DNA of 64,000 nt from Hymenobacter fodinae (GCF_004745825.1 NZ_SRLA01000003.1:558001-622000); one strand, 5' to 3'. Shown: positions 52,600 through 61,420, counted from the first letter of the stretch. Numbers and translations are program-made. The notes: generated from the letters alone by a model not told the origin.

Positions 52600-52875
52600 T
52601 TAGCCCGTGGCCTGCTGGCAGGCCGCCAACTGGCGGCGGTGGGCGCGAAAGCGCAGCAGCCCCACCGCCAGCACCACGCCCGCCACGGCCAGGGCCGAGT
52701 AGCCCAGCCGCCCGCCCCGCTCGGGGTGAAACTGCAGCAGCGTGAGGCCAAAGCCCACCAGCGCCAGGCTGGTGCGCACGTAGGTGAGCAGGGTGCGCTC
52801 GTTGGCCAGGCGGGTGCGCTGCAGGGCCAACTGGTCGGACAGGGGAAGAGCAGGCGGTGGGGAAATGGGCGGCAT
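52600..52875 (-). CDS. DUF202 (YidH-like) membrane protein
   Basis: 91 residues. The DUF202 opening is clear: LALQRTRLANERTLLTYVRTSLALVGFGLTLLQF, followed by a second membrane segment (LAVAGVVLAVGLLRF) and a basic tail. The family is widespread, small and inner-membrane; function is unknown. It is the last gene of a ten-gene minus-strand run and is 24 bp after an MBL-fold gene. Confidence 0.85.
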   Translation of the reverse strand: MPPISPPPALPLSDQLALQRTRLANERTLLTYVRTSLALVGFGLTLLQFHPERGGRLGYSALAVAGVVLAVGLLRFRAHRRQLAACQQATG

Positions 52876-52899
52876 TCGGTAGTAGGGCAGGCGGTGGGG

Positions 52900-53559
52900 T
52901 TAGAGTGTCACGCTGTCGCCGGGCGCGGCCAGGCGGTGAAACGCAATACTGTGCTTCTTGAAATACGGCTCGTAGGTGTCATAGCGCTGCTCGACGAAGA
53001 AGGGCTTGAGGTAGCCGTCGTGCACCGGCAGAATCTGCTTGGGGCGCATTTTCAGGACAAAGTCGGCCACAACCAGCTCCGTCAGGAAGGGCGCGGTAAC
53101 GGGCAGCACCAGCAGCTCCACGCCCGCGAATTGGAGCAGGTTCTGGGCAAAGGAGTCGGCTGGGTTCAGCACCTGGCCATTTACCAGCCAGGCGGTCATT
53201 TGCGGCAAGGTGCTGTCGAGGATGGCCTCGTGCTGCACGGGGATGGCTTGCAACTGAAACGCGCCTACGTCCAGCGGTCCTTCCTCGTGAATCTGGACCG
53301 TCAGGCCGTGCGCGTGCAGCTTGGTGGCCACTTCGCGGTTGGTAATGATAATGGCCTGGCGCAGGGCCACGATTTTCTGCAGCGCTTCCACATCCAGGTG
53401 GTCGGGGTGGTCGTGGGTGATGACGATGACGGACACGTCCTTGAATACGTCCGGCTTGACCAGGCCTTCGTTGAAGGAGAACTTACCAGGGTCGAAGAGG
53501 AGCTGCTGGCCGTCCAGCTCAAACAGCAGGCAGGAGTGGATGTACTTGGTGATGCGCAT
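52900..53559 (-). CDS. MBL-fold hydrolase (UlaG-like)
   Basis: 219 residues. The metal-binding HxHxDH motif is ITHDHPDHLD at about 48-57; later ligands are visible in AIPVQHEAIL (His) and ILPVHDGYL (His). The start MRITKYIHSCLLFELDG is typical of UlaG-like L-ascorbate-6-phosphate lactonase relatives. It lacks a signal peptide, so it is cytoplasmic. Substrate unknown. Persulfide dioxygenases share the fold and would fit the sulfur theme, but the short length and UlaG-like start argue against that. Confidence 0.85.
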   Translation of the reverse strand: MRITKYIHSCLLFELDGQQLLFDPGKFSFNEGLVKPDVFKDVSVIVITHDHPDHLDVEALQKIVALRQAIIITNREVATKLHAHGLTVQIHEEGPLDVGAFQLQAIPVQHEAILDSTLPQMTAWLVNGQVLNPADSFAQNLLQFAGVELLVLPVTAPFLTELVVADFVLKMRPKQILPVHDGYLKPFFVEQRYDTYEPYFKKHSIAFHRLAAPGDSVTL

Positions 53560-53621
53560 AAGATAAAAAGCAGGGGTTGCAGCTAACTACGGGCTGCCAG
53601 CCGGCGCGTTCCTATTTGGGG

Positions 53622-54260
53622 TCAGTCGCCCAGCCAGCGGCTGGCCACCAGCCCCACGGCGTAGTTGAGCTGCACCAGCAGCAACAGACCTACCCCGGCG
53701 TATACGTGCACGAAGCACAGGGCCATGGCCGCCGCGTATTGCAGTTGCATCAGCCCGAGGCGGCGCACCAGGGCGCGGCTCACGGCGGCCTCGGCGGGGC
53801 GCAGCAGGCCCTGGCGCTGGGCGTAGCGGTAGCTGCCCAGCAGCGCCAACCCCGGCAGCAGCAAATTGGCCCAGTACACCAGCACGGCCCCGCGCAGGGG
53901 CAGGTGCGTGGTCAGAAAAGCAGTAGAAAACGGCAACAGCCCCACCACCAGCAAAAAGGCAATGTGCCACCAGGCCAGCCGCCGGTCGCTGCGTTCCAGG
54001 TAGGTGAACTGCGTGCTCTGGCACACCCAGAAGATGCCCAGCGACAGGAACCCCAGCACGTAGCCCCCCAGGTCGGGCAGCAGCCGCAGCAGGGCCGGCC
54101 CCACGTCGGCCTCGGTGCGCACGAGGGCGGCAGCCGGCACCCGCAGGTTGAGCACGAGCAGGGTCATGGCGATGGAAAACACCCCGTCGCTGAGCGACTC
54201 GATGCGGCGCAGATTTCGGGCCGCGACGTCGGTGTAGTGCGGGCTGGCAGGGACTGACAC
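53622..54260 (-). CDS. TMEM175-family potassium channel protein
   Basis: 212 residues from a GTG start at 54260 (MSVPASPHYTD). The bacterial TMEM175 motif is RRIESLSDGVFSIAMTLLVLNL near residues 18-40, where the SDG loop and following Ile/Leu residues line the pore; five further membrane segments follow. Bacterial relatives are homotetrameric potassium-leak channels. The start codon lies 24 bp after the end of the binding-protein gene at 54285, so it reads as one operon. Physiological role here unknown. Confidence 0.85.
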   Translation of the reverse strand: MSVPASPHYTDVAARNLRRIESLSDGVFSIAMTLLVLNLRVPAAALVRTEADVGPALLRLLPDLGGYVLGFLSLGIFWVCQSTQFTYLERSDRRLAWWHIAFLLVVGLLPFSTAFLTTHLPLRGAVLVYWANLLLPGLALLGSYRYAQRQGLLRPAEAAVSRALVRRLGLMQLQYAAAMALCFVHVYAGVGLLLLVQLNYAVGLVASRWLGD

Positions 54261-54284
54261 GGGAGAAGCGTTGCGGCTGGGACG

Positions 54285-55049
54285 TTATTCCCAGCCGTGG
54301 CGGCGGAAAATGGCGTGGCCCTCGGCCGACTGCAGAAAGGCCACGAACTGCCGGGCCAGGGCGGCCTGGCTGGTGCGCTGGGTAAGGGCAATGGGCGTGC
54401 CCCGGTACACACGCTGGGCGCGGGGCAGGCGCACCAGCTGCGAGCCGGGCAGGCGCTCCTGCCAGGAGGCGTAGGTAATCCAGGCGTCGTAGTCCTGGGG
54501 CTTTTGCTGCCAGAGGTCCACGGCTTCGGCGCTGGTTTTGACCGAGGTTTTGGTGTTGTGCTGCAGGTTGGCGATGAGGGCGCTGCTGCGGGCCATGTCC
54601 TCGGTCATACCCATCTGGCCGGCCCCGTTCACGTCGAGCAGGCGCACGCCGGGCCGGGCCAGGTCTTCGAGGCGCTTGACGTGCAAGGGGTTGCCGGGGC
54701 GCACCAGCACCGCCGACGTGCGGGCGTAGAGGCTGGCGCGGCTGGATTCGTCGAGGAAGCCGGGGTGGGCCAGCGCCGTCTGGGTGAGCATGTACTCGGC
54801 CCCGCCGTACACCAGGTCGGCATCCTGCCGGGCCTGCTCGAACCACTGGGGCTCGGGGCCGGCCGTGACTTCCACCGCCAGGCCGGTGCGCTGGGTGAAG
54901 GCGGCGGCGCACTCCTTCATGGCCGTGGCCGGGCCGCCGGGGCCGTACACGTGCAGGGTTTGGGCGGCGGCCGGCGCGGCGGCGAGCAAGGCAGGAGACA
55001 TCAGCAATAGCGCGAAGCGGCGGAGCCGGGTGAGCGGGGATGTTTTCAT
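54285..55049 (-). CDS. Periplasmic ModA-like substrate-binding protein (short)
   Basis: 254 residues from ATG at 55049. Signal peptide (RRFALLLMSPALLAAAPAAAQ), then a type II periplasmic binding fold: TLHVYGPGGPATAMKECAAAF, the hinge strand DLVYGGAEYMLTQ, VLVRPGNPLHV and a C-terminal FVAFLQSAEGHAIFRRHGW that is typical for ModA and thiosulfate or sulfate binders. No ABC permease or ATPase gene is near. Directly follows another binding protein of the same superfamily. The ligand is probably an oxyanion, by family. Confidence 0.8.
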   Translation of the reverse strand: MKTSPLTRLRRFALLLMSPALLAAAPAAAQTLHVYGPGGPATAMKECAAAFTQRTGLAVEVTAGPEPQWFEQARQDADLVYGGAEYMLTQTALAHPGFLDESSRASLYARTSAVLVRPGNPLHVKRLEDLARPGVRLLDVNGAGQMGMTEDMARSSALIANLQHNTKTSVKTSAEAVDLWQQKPQDYDAWITYASWQERLPGSQLVRLPRAQRVYRGTPIALTQRTSQAALARQFVAFLQSAEGHAIFRRHGWE

Positions 55050-55062
55050 GGGTAGCAAGGCG

Positions 55063-56019
55063 TTACTTCACGGGCGGCAAAAAGCCGTATTTCTGGTACA
55101 CAGCCTGCCCGGCGGGGCTGTTGAGGAAGGCCACGAAGTCCTCGGCGGCCTGGGCGTGGGGAGCGGCTTTCATCACCCCGGCCACGTAGTTGGCCGTGAT
55201 GTTTTCCTTGTCGGGGATGGCCACGGTCTCGGTCGGGTGGCCTAGCAGCTGCTGGTAGTAGGCCTCCGTGTACCACACCGGGGCGGCATCCGACTGGTCG
55301 TAGAGCACCCGCAGCGGCGACTGGCGGTGGTGAATCTGGGTCAGAAAGGTGGTGCCGGCTTTCACCTTGGTCGTCATCACGGCCGTGCGCAGGGCCGCGC
55401 CGCCGGCCTTCTCGTACGATTCCTCGATGCGCTTGCCGATGCCTTCCCACGCCGGGTTGGGCATGCTCACGCGCACCTCGGGCCGGCCCAGGTCGCGCAG
55501 GCTGGTCACTTTCTTGGGGTTGCCCTTGCGCACCAGAATGGTCAGCCGGTTCTGGGCGTAGCTGGTGGTGCGCGCAAACCACTCCGGGGTCTGGTCCATG
55601 CGGTTTTTGCCGGCCGCGTACACGTCAGGCTTCAGCGCGATGCGCAGGTTGCCCACCACCAGACTGCCCTGCTTTATTTGCTCGGCCAGAATGCCGGGCG
55701 GCAGCGTCTCCACGAAAATGCGCTGGTACTGCGGGTAGGCTTTGCGAAATTCCTTCAGCAGGTCATCGAGCACCATGAACTGGTTGCCGCCGAAGAATAC
55801 CACTAGCTGCGGGTCGACGATGTCGCCGTAGAGGTCGGGCACGTTGTCGATGCCGGGCACGGTGAAGGGCACGCCCGCTTGCGAAGGCGCATTCCAGGGC
55901 GGGTCAAAGCGGTGGGCGGGTTCAACGGGGGCGGACTTGGGTGTGGGCATGGTCTGGGCCGAAAGGGCAGCCGGCGCGGCGAGCAGCAGCGCCAGCAGCG
56001 GGGTGAAAGCGGATTTCAT
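55063..56019 (-). CDS. Periplasmic ModA-like substrate-binding protein (long)
   Basis: 318 residues. Signal peptide (LLALLLAAPAALSAQ), a Pro-rich 50-residue N-terminal extension, then the binding fold: VVFFGGNQFMVLDDLLKEF, LTILVRKGNPKKV, SMPNPAWEGIGKRIEE and the C-terminal DFVAFLNSPAGQAVYQKYGFLPP. The last block is shared with the next gene and with ModA. Without permease genes nearby, it may deliver its ligand to a periplasmic enzyme rather than to a transporter. The neighbours (DsrE, TsdA-like cytochrome) suggest a sulfur or molybdate oxyanion; this is inference. 13 bp separate the two binding-protein genes. Confidence 0.8.
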   Translation of the reverse strand: MKSAFTPLLALLLAAPAALSAQTMPTPKSAPVEPAHRFDPPWNAPSQAGVPFTVPGIDNVPDLYGDIVDPQLVVFFGGNQFMVLDDLLKEFRKAYPQYQRIFVETLPPGILAEQIKQGSLVVGNLRIALKPDVYAAGKNRMDQTPEWFARTTSYAQNRLTILVRKGNPKKVTSLRDLGRPEVRVSMPNPAWEGIGKRIEESYEKAGGAALRTAVMTTKVKAGTTFLTQIHHRQSPLRVLYDQSDAAPVWYTEAYYQQLLGHPTETVAIPDKENITANYVAGVMKAAPHAQAAEDFVAFLNSPAGQAVYQKYGFLPPVK

Positions 56020-56052
56020 AGGCAGCGGAAGTAGGGCGGGTGAAGGGTAGGA

Positions 56053-56532
56053 CTACGGATGCACCAGCGACCAGCCCTGGGCCTGGCGGATAATCAGCTC
56101 CCCGTTGCCGCTGGGCACGTAGGCAATGAGCGGCAGCAGCTCGTCCTTGCTGATTTTCTTCTCTTTCAACGTGTTCAGACACTGGGCCAGAATGACGCCT
56201 TTCTGCTTGAGGGCCGTGAGCTGCGGCTCGTAGGACTGGTCTTTGCGAAAAACAGCTACCCCGGTGCCGAAGGCCACGAGCTCCACGGTGAGCTTACCTT
56301 TCAGCCGCGTATCCTCCAGCGCGTTGCCGATGTTGCGCAGCGTTTGCTGGATGAGCTTGGGGTCGTCGCTGTCAAGCTGGTAGATGACGTGGTACTGGGC
56401 CTGGTCGGCCGTGGCGCCGTGGAAAGTGCCTTGCTGAAAGGCTTGCTGGTCGGTCATGGCAGTGGAAGATTGGGCAAGGCCCGGTAGGGCGAGGCCGGCC
56501 GCGAGGGCGGCAGTTAGCACTAGATTTTTCAT
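56053..56532 (-). CDS. Secreted DsrE-family protein
   Basis: 159 residues with a signal peptide (LTAALAAGLALPGLAQ). The DsrE/DsrF-like alpha/beta domain covers about 45-155: YHVIYQLDSDDPKLIQQTLRNI, VELVAFGTGVAVF, and the conserved Cys in GVILAQCLNTLKE. Cytoplasmic DsrE carries sulfur on such a Cys; secreted single-domain forms are common in Bacteroidota but poorly studied. It lies between the cytochrome gene and the long binding-protein gene, consistent with periplasmic sulfur handling. Confidence 0.85.
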   Translation of the reverse strand: MKNLVLTAALAAGLALPGLAQSSTAMTDQQAFQQGTFHGATADQAQYHVIYQLDSDDPKLIQQTLRNIGNALEDTRLKGKLTVELVAFGTGVAVFRKDQSYEPQLTALKQKGVILAQCLNTLKEKKISKDELLPLIAYVPSGNGELIIRQAQGWSLVHP

Positions 56533-56567
56533 GGGATATGAGCAGTAGGGTGATAAAACGCGGGGAG

Positions 56568-57662
56568 CTACTCGCCGCCCTTCTGGCCCGTGGCCGCGTA
56601 CGGCCCGAACTGGTGTTGGTGCTGGCTGAGCTGGTCGGCGTAGGGCGGGTAGGGGCAGTCGATGGGCTTCTTGGTGAGGTTAGGGTAATCCCGTTCCAGG
56701 TGGGCCATGTGCGGCCGTGGCATCGAGTTAATGTAGGCCGCCACGTCGTAGGCCTGCGCATCGGTGAGGACGGTGTGCGCCGCCGTCGCCCCGAAGGGCA
56801 TGTTGGCCTTGAGGAAGCGGGCGGCCGTTTGCAGGCGGTGCATGCCGGCCCCGTCGTTGTAGCTGTCGGGGCCCCACAGCGGCGGGTACTGGTACGGCCC
56901 GCCCTGGCCGGCCCGCTGGCCCTGCCCGCCGGCCCCGTGGCAGCTGGCGCACTGCTGGGCAAAGACGAGCTTGCCCTGCCCCAGGTCGGCCTCCCGGTTG
57001 GGCATCGTGAACTTCACGAAGCCCTGGCCCTGCACCTTTTCCCCTACCGGCACCTGGCGGCCCAGCCACTTCATGTACGTTACCAGCGCCTTCATCTCCC
57101 GGCCGTCGAGCGGCAGCGGGCGGCCGTTGAGGCTGCGCGTCATGCAGCCATTGATGCGGTCTTCGAGGGTGCTGATGGCGTTTTCGCGGCCCTTGTAGGC
57201 GGGGTAGATGCCCCAGATGCCCACGTAGGGCGCGGCAAAGGCTTTCTGGCCAGCCTGCAGGTGGCAGTTCTGGCAGGCCAAGTGGTTGCCGGCCAGGCGC
57301 AGCAGCGGCTGCCGCGCCTGCGGCCCCAGGTAGTCGGGCGTGCGGGCAATCAGCTCGTGGCCGTAGCGCACCAGCGCGCCCTCGGGGGTTTGCGGCACGC
57401 TGTCGAGCAGGAAGCGGGCCGGGGCGAAGAAGTCGGGCGGGCTGCCCGGCTGCGACCGGGGCGGCTGAGTGCCGGGGTTGCCCGAAGCATCGGCCGACAG
57501 CCGGGCCACGGCCGGAGTGGGCGGCGGCGGGGCCAGCAGCCCGTAGGCCGTCACGGCCACCACCAGCGCCAGCAAGCCCGTGAGCCAGGTGAGCAGGCCG
57601 GTTACTTTCAGCAGTACCTGCTTGTCTTCGGGCTGCAGGCGGGGTGGTGGGGGCGTTTCCAT
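56568..57662 (-). CDS. Di-haem cytochrome c, thiosulfate dehydrogenase (TsdA)-like
   Basis: 364 residues from ATG at 57662; a TTG six codons upstream is the alternative. One N-terminal membrane anchor (LLTWLTGLLALVVAVTAYGLL), a Pro-rich linker, then two cytochrome c domains with haem motifs CQNCH (in NHLACQNCHLQAGQ) and CASCH (in QQCASCHGAGG). Between them TLEDRINGCMTRSLNG carries a Cys at the place where TsdA has its unusual Cys ligand to haem 1. TsdA couples two thiosulfates to tetrathionate. The TsdA assignment is strong by layout, but the partner and direction of reaction are unknown. A YeiH gene precedes it by 111 bp. Confidence 0.82.
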   Translation of the reverse strand: METPPPPRLQPEDKQVLLKVTGLLTWLTGLLALVVAVTAYGLLAPPPPTPAVARLSADASGNPGTQPPRSQPGSPPDFFAPARFLLDSVPQTPEGALVRYGHELIARTPDYLGPQARQPLLRLAGNHLACQNCHLQAGQKAFAAPYVGIWGIYPAYKGRENAISTLEDRINGCMTRSLNGRPLPLDGREMKALVTYMKWLGRQVPVGEKVQGQGFVKFTMPNREADLGQGKLVFAQQCASCHGAGGQGQRAGQGGPYQYPPLWGPDSYNDGAGMHRLQTAARFLKANMPFGATAAHTVLTDAQAYDVAAYINSMPRPHMAHLERDYPNLTKKPIDCPYPPYADQLSQHQHQFGPYAATGQKGGE

Positions 57663-57791
57663 TGGGGCGCTGGGATACAAAGGGTGGGCAAGGGCCAGCC
57701 AGGGCCACCGCCGCCGGGCGGTGCCAAAGCTTTAGAAATCAATAAGAATTTGCGGGGAAATGCCGGCCGCTGCCGGCCGGTCAGTTCGCCC

Positions 57792-58847
57792 TTAAGCCGC
57801 GTGCAGAATCACGTAGAGCGAGGCCGTCGAGATGACCACCCACAGCACAATGCCCAGCACGAAGGGCTTCACGCCCACCGCCTTCACCACCTTGGCCGAC
57901 AGCCCTGCCCCGATGAAGAACAACGTCACCGTGAGGCCGATTTTGGCCAGGTGCGTCATCACCGGCCCCAGCTTCGCGGCGGCGGGCACGTAGGCCGGCA
58001 CGAAGGTGTTGAAGAGCATGGCCAGGATAAAGCCCAGGATGAAGTAGGGAATCGTGATTTTCACGCCTTTCTGCTTGAACAGCATGGCCGTACCGATGGC
58101 CACCGGAATAATCCACAAGGCCCGCGCCAGCTTCACGGTGGTGGCCACTTCCAGGGCCTGGTTGCCATAGGCCGCCGCCGCGCCCACCACCGAGGAGGTG
58201 TCGTGAATGGCAATGGCGCACCACAGACCGAATTGATTCTGGGTCATGGCCAGGGCGTGGCCGATGGGCGGAAACAGGAACAGGGCCAGCGCATTGAGCA
58301 CGAACACCGTGCCCAGGCCCACCGACATTTCCTCGTCCTTAGCCCGCAGCACCGGCCCGATGGCCGCAATGGCCGAGCCCCCGCAAATAGCGGTGCCGCA
58401 CGAAATCAAATGCACCACGTGCCGCCCCAGCCCCATCCACTTGCCCACGAAGTAGCCCAAAATGAGCGTCCCGAAGATGGACACGACCGTGAACAGGATG
58501 CCCTCCTTGCCGGCCTGCACCGCCGCGTGGGCGTTCATGCCGAAGCCCAGGCCAATCACCGAGAATTGCAGCAGCTTGTGGGTGAATGCTTTGGTGTGGG
58601 TGGTGAAGGGGTTGCCCACCGTCTGGGCCAGCACCAGCCCCAGGGCCAGCGCCACCGGCGGCGAGGCCCAGGGCGTAAGGCAGAATACCAGAAACAGCGC
58701 AAACACCACCTGGCGCAACGTGATATCCTGCCCGAACACCACGCGGGGCGTGTGGAAGTGACGGAAGAAGCCGGTGGGCATTTCGTCGGTCGGGGTTGAG
58801 GTAGGCGCGGCCGGAGTGGCGGGGCGGTTCAGCGGTTCGGCAGTCAT
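57792..58847 (-). CDS. YeiH-family putative sulfate/sulfite exporter
   Basis: 351 residues, about ten membrane segments. Family signatures: SVIGLGFGMNAHAAVQAGKEG, SCGTAICGGSAIAAIGPVL (the most conserved block) and AIHDTSSVVGAAAAYG. The C-terminus KIGLTVTLFFIGAGLS is also typical. YeiH proteins are annotated as sulfate exporters; in enterobacteria yeiH is next to the LysR gene yeiE, which responds to sulfite. Here a LysR gene lies upstream on the same strand, one small gene away. The order suggests regulator, exporter and cytochrome work on the same oxyanion. Confidence 0.9.
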   Translation of the reverse strand: MTAEPLNRPATPAAPTSTPTDEMPTGFFRHFHTPRVVFGQDITLRQVVFALFLVFCLTPWASPPVALALGLVLAQTVGNPFTTHTKAFTHKLLQFSVIGLGFGMNAHAAVQAGKEGILFTVVSIFGTLILGYFVGKWMGLGRHVVHLISCGTAICGGSAIAAIGPVLRAKDEEMSVGLGTVFVLNALALFLFPPIGHALAMTQNQFGLWCAIAIHDTSSVVGAAAAYGNQALEVATTVKLARALWIIPVAIGTAMLFKQKGVKITIPYFILGFILAMLFNTFVPAYVPAAAKLGPVMTHLAKIGLTVTLFFIGAGLSAKVVKAVGVKPFVLGIVLWVVISTASLYVILHAA

Positions 58848-58972
58848 GACAACAAGTGAATTAAGGGGGGTGGGGCCACGGCTAGTGGCTGCTGGCGCGC
58901 CGGCGGCGCGAACAGGCCAGCTGGCATAACCGCAAGTGAGGAAAGAAGGGGGCAGTGCTACGCCCGGTAAGG

Positions 58973-59341
58973 CTACCAGCCGGTTTGTTCGTCGCGGAGG
59001 TCGAACACGTCGCCGCCGGCCATGCGCGGGTCGTCGAGGGCATAGGCGGCCTTTTGCTCGGCCGGGGTGCCGTCCTGGGCCGCTTGCACGGCGGCCACAT
59101 TCTGGTTCATGTCCGCGTGGCCGCGCTGCCGGGCGGGGTCCGACTGCGCGCCGGGCATGCAGTACTGCTCGGTGCGCAACTGCGGGCCACGCAGCTCGCT
59201 GAACTCGTCGGGGTTGTCGTTCGAGCCGTCGGTGGACTCGGCGCAGTACGTAGGTTCGGCCGCGTCTTCGGGCGTGCCGAAGGTGCCGTAGTGCGGGGTG
59301 CCGTGGTCAGCGGCGGGTTCGGGCGTGGGGAACGTGGTCAT
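58973..59341 (-). CDS. Small hydrophilic hypothetical protein
   Basis: 122 residues from ATG at 59341 (MTTFPTPEPAADHGTPHYG). No signal peptide, membrane segment or known family. It is polar and low in hydrophobic residues, with two cysteines (YCAESTDG and QYCMPGAQS), and is probably disordered. It lies between the LysR and YeiH genes, with 125 bp to the latter. It could be a regulator-linked small protein, but coding status is less secure than for its neighbours since GC-rich DNA gives long open frames. Confidence 0.5.
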   Translation of the reverse strand: MTTFPTPEPAADHGTPHYGTFGTPEDAAEPTYCAESTDGSNDNPDEFSELRGPQLRTEQYCMPGAQSDPARQRGHADMNQNVAAVQAAQDGTPAEQKAAYALDDPRMAGGDVFDLRDEQTGW

Positions 59342-59458
59342 GGCAGGCAGTACGTAGTAGTGAAACAATAGCCCGCTACCGAAGCGAGCGACTACACAAA
59401 AGTACGGCCTTCCTCTACGTCTTGTTTATACCGGTTTGCTATCTGAAATAACGTGGTG

Positions 59459-60370
59459 TTATACTGACACAGGAAGGTGCGCGTGCAGGTACGTCAGCAG
59501 CCGCTGGGCGGGCCGCCCCAGCGGCTGCCCCTGCACCCACACCGACTCAAACTGCCGGGGCAGGTGCAGCCCGTCGATGGGCACGATTTCGAGCAGGCCC
59601 GCCGCCAGCTCCCGCGCCAGGGCCCGGCGCGACACGAAGCCCAGTGCGGCTGAGTCGGCCAGCAGGTAGCCCTTGATGGCCTCGGTGTTGTCGAAATGAA
59701 AGGCCACGGGCAGGCTGGCGGGCTTCACGTGCCGCTCGCGCAGGGCGGCCTCCAGCACGTCGAGCGTGCCCGAGCCCCGCTCGCGCAGCACCAGCGGGTG
59801 GGTTAGCGCCTCGGCCAGGGGCAGCGGGGCCGGAGGCGGGCCCGCCGGCGTGGCCGCCCGCACGGCCACCAGCTCGTCGGGCAGCAGCAGCTCGTAATGC
59901 AGGTCGCGCGAGTGCGGGCCGCCCTCCACCAGGCCCAGGTCCAGCTCGTGGCGCAGCAGGGCCTCGCCAATCTGCTCGGTGTTGGCGTTGCGCAGCGTCA
60001 GCTCCACCTGCGGGTAGCGGCGGCGAAAGCCCGGCAGCAGGCCTGGCAGCACGTACTGGGCCAGGGTGGTGCTGGCCCCCAGCCGCAGGCGGCCGGCGGT
60101 GTCGGCCGGGTCGCGCAGGGCGTGCAGGCGGGCTTCCACGGCGTGCTCGGCTTCGGCTACGGCCTCGGCGTGGGCCAGCAACAGGTGGCCGGCCTCGGTG
60201 AGGGCCACGCGGTTGCCGCGCCGCTCCAGCAGGCGCTGGCCGTAGTGGGTTTCCAGCTCGCGGATGTGCCGCGTCACGGCCGGCTGGCTGATGAACAGCT
60301 CCTGGGCGGCTTTGGTGAAACTCAGGTGGCGGGCGGCGGCGGCAAACACGCGCAGGCGGAAGTCGGACAT
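59459..60370 (-). CDS. LysR-family transcriptional regulator (YeiE/CysB-type context)
   Basis: 303 residues from ATG at 60370 (MSDFRLRVFAAAARHLSF); the 41-codon upstream extension is not conserved. The N-terminal winged helix-turn-helix reads SFTKAAQELFISQPAVTRHIRELE, followed by the linker helix and a periplasmic-binding-type effector domain (about 90-300; LRLGASTTLAQYVLPGLLPGF, NTEQIGEALL, REVRGSG-like LRERGSGTLDVLE). LysR proteins bind small ligands and activate neighbours. Its position next to yeiH matches YeiE of enterobacteria, so a sulfite or related ligand is plausible. First gene of the ten-gene minus-strand run. Confidence 0.9.
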   Translation of the reverse strand: MSDFRLRVFAAAARHLSFTKAAQELFISQPAVTRHIRELETHYGQRLLERRGNRVALTEAGHLLLAHAEAVAEAEHAVEARLHALRDPADTAGRLRLGASTTLAQYVLPGLLPGFRRRYPQVELTLRNANTEQIGEALLRHELDLGLVEGGPHSRDLHYELLLPDELVAVRAATPAGPPPAPLPLAEALTHPLVLRERGSGTLDVLEAALRERHVKPASLPVAFHFDNTEAIKGYLLADSAALGFVSRRALARELAAGLLEIVPIDGLHLPRQFESVWVQGQPLGRPAQRLLTYLHAHLPVSV

Positions 60371-60610
60371 AGCGGCAAAGGTCGCATTGGGGGTGAGATG
60401 CGCTAGCCAATTTACACCCTCTCCTACGTCAGGAGTGCCGTGGCCAATGCCGGGCGCCATTGAATGCTGAACTTGCATATAGATGTAGACCAACCTGCCG
60501 TTGCGTGGGCTGGTATCTGCACCACAGTCCTGCTCCGATTGTGCTCAGAATCGTAGGCTAGACTCGCGGCGAAGGTCGGGCGCTACGGCCCTTCTTGTAC
60601 CCGCCGCAAC
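60371..60610. promoter_or_regulatory. Divergent promoter region between the LysR and PAP2 genes
   Basis: 240 bp between two divergent start codons. It should contain the LysR autoregulation site (T-N11-A type). No unambiguous site was identified. Confidence 0.3.
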
Positions 60611-61420
60611 ATGCTGCTTTCTGTTTCCTTATCCTGGCCCGCGCTGCTGCTGGGGCTTGGCCTGTGTACTACTCCCTCAGTCGTCCTGGCCCAGGCGGTA
60701 GCGGCCGACTCGGCCACTGCTTCCCGGCCAGTCGCAGCGGCTTCCTACCAGGCCGCGAACCCCTACCAGCCCACCCTGCGGCAGCTGGCCCTGCCGGCGT
60801 TGCTGCTGGGCGTGGCCGCACTGGGCACCGAAAAAGTAGACGTACTCGAAACCGACGAAGCGGTGCAGGCAGAAGTGCTGGAACACTTTCCGCGCTTCCA
60901 AACCTCGCTCGACGACTACCTGCGCCACGTACCGGCCGCAGCCACGCTGGGCTTGAGCCTGGCCGGGGTAAAGGGCCGGCACGGCACCCTGAACCAGGGT
61001 GTGATTTTCTTTCTGGCCTACACCATCAACAATACCCTCACCAGCAACCTCAAAAACCTGACGCGGGTGGAGCGGCCCTACGGCAACGATTTCAGCTCCT
61101 TTCCCAGTCAGCACACCAGCGCCGCGTTTGCCGCCGCCACCTTCATGCACCACGAGTACGGCGGGCGCAGCGTGTGGTACAGCGTGGGCGGCTACGCCGT
61201 GGCTACGGCGACGGGCGCCATCCGGGTGCTGGGCAACAAGCACTGGGCTTCCGATGTGCTGGCCGGGGCCGGGGTAGGCATTCTGTCCACGGAGCTGGCC
61301 TACTGGGCCTACCCGCTGGTGCATCGGCTGCTGCTGCGCGGCCTGCAGGAACGAGCCATGGTGGCCCCGCTTTACTCCAACGGCGCGCTCGGCCTGATGG
61401 TCAGCGTTCCGTTGCGCTGA
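60611..61420 (+). CDS. Secreted or outer-envelope PAP2-family phosphatase
   Basis: 269 residues. A signal peptide or first membrane segment (SWPALLLGLGLCTTPSVVLAQ) is followed by the PAP2 domain: the first motif is NLKNLTRVERPYG, the second SSFPSQHTSAAFA (Ser-Gln-His instead of Ser-Gly-His), the third IRVLGNKHWASDVLAG. Gly to Gln in the second motif occurs in the secreted Bacteroidota PAP2 group. It probably removes phosphate from a lipid head group such as lipid A or undecaprenyl diphosphate. Followed by a PepSY-like secreted protein gene in the same direction. Confidence 0.88.
   Translation: MLLSVSLSWPALLLGLGLCTTPSVVLAQAVAADSATASRPVAAASYQAANPYQPTLRQLALPALLLGVAALGTEKVDVLETDEAVQAEVLEHFPRFQTSLDDYLRHVPAAATLGLSLAGVKGRHGTLNQGVIFFLAYTINNTLTSNLKNLTRVERPYGNDFSSFPSQHTSAAFAAATFMHHEYGGRSVWYSVGGYAVATATGAIRVLGNKHWASDVLAGAGVGILSTELAYWAYPLVHRLLLRGLQERAMVAPLYSNGALGLMVSVPLR

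Noticed and set aside
53587..54912. A 441-codon minus-strand frame overlapping TMEM175 and a binding protein
   Set aside because: Arg/Pro/Ala-rich shadow in a second frame of two well-supported genes.
56538..58799. A 753-codon plus-strand open frame
   Set aside because: It is antisense to the TsdA-like and YeiH genes; its residue make-up (His, Arg, Gly, Gln rich) is the usual shadow of GC-rich coding DNA.
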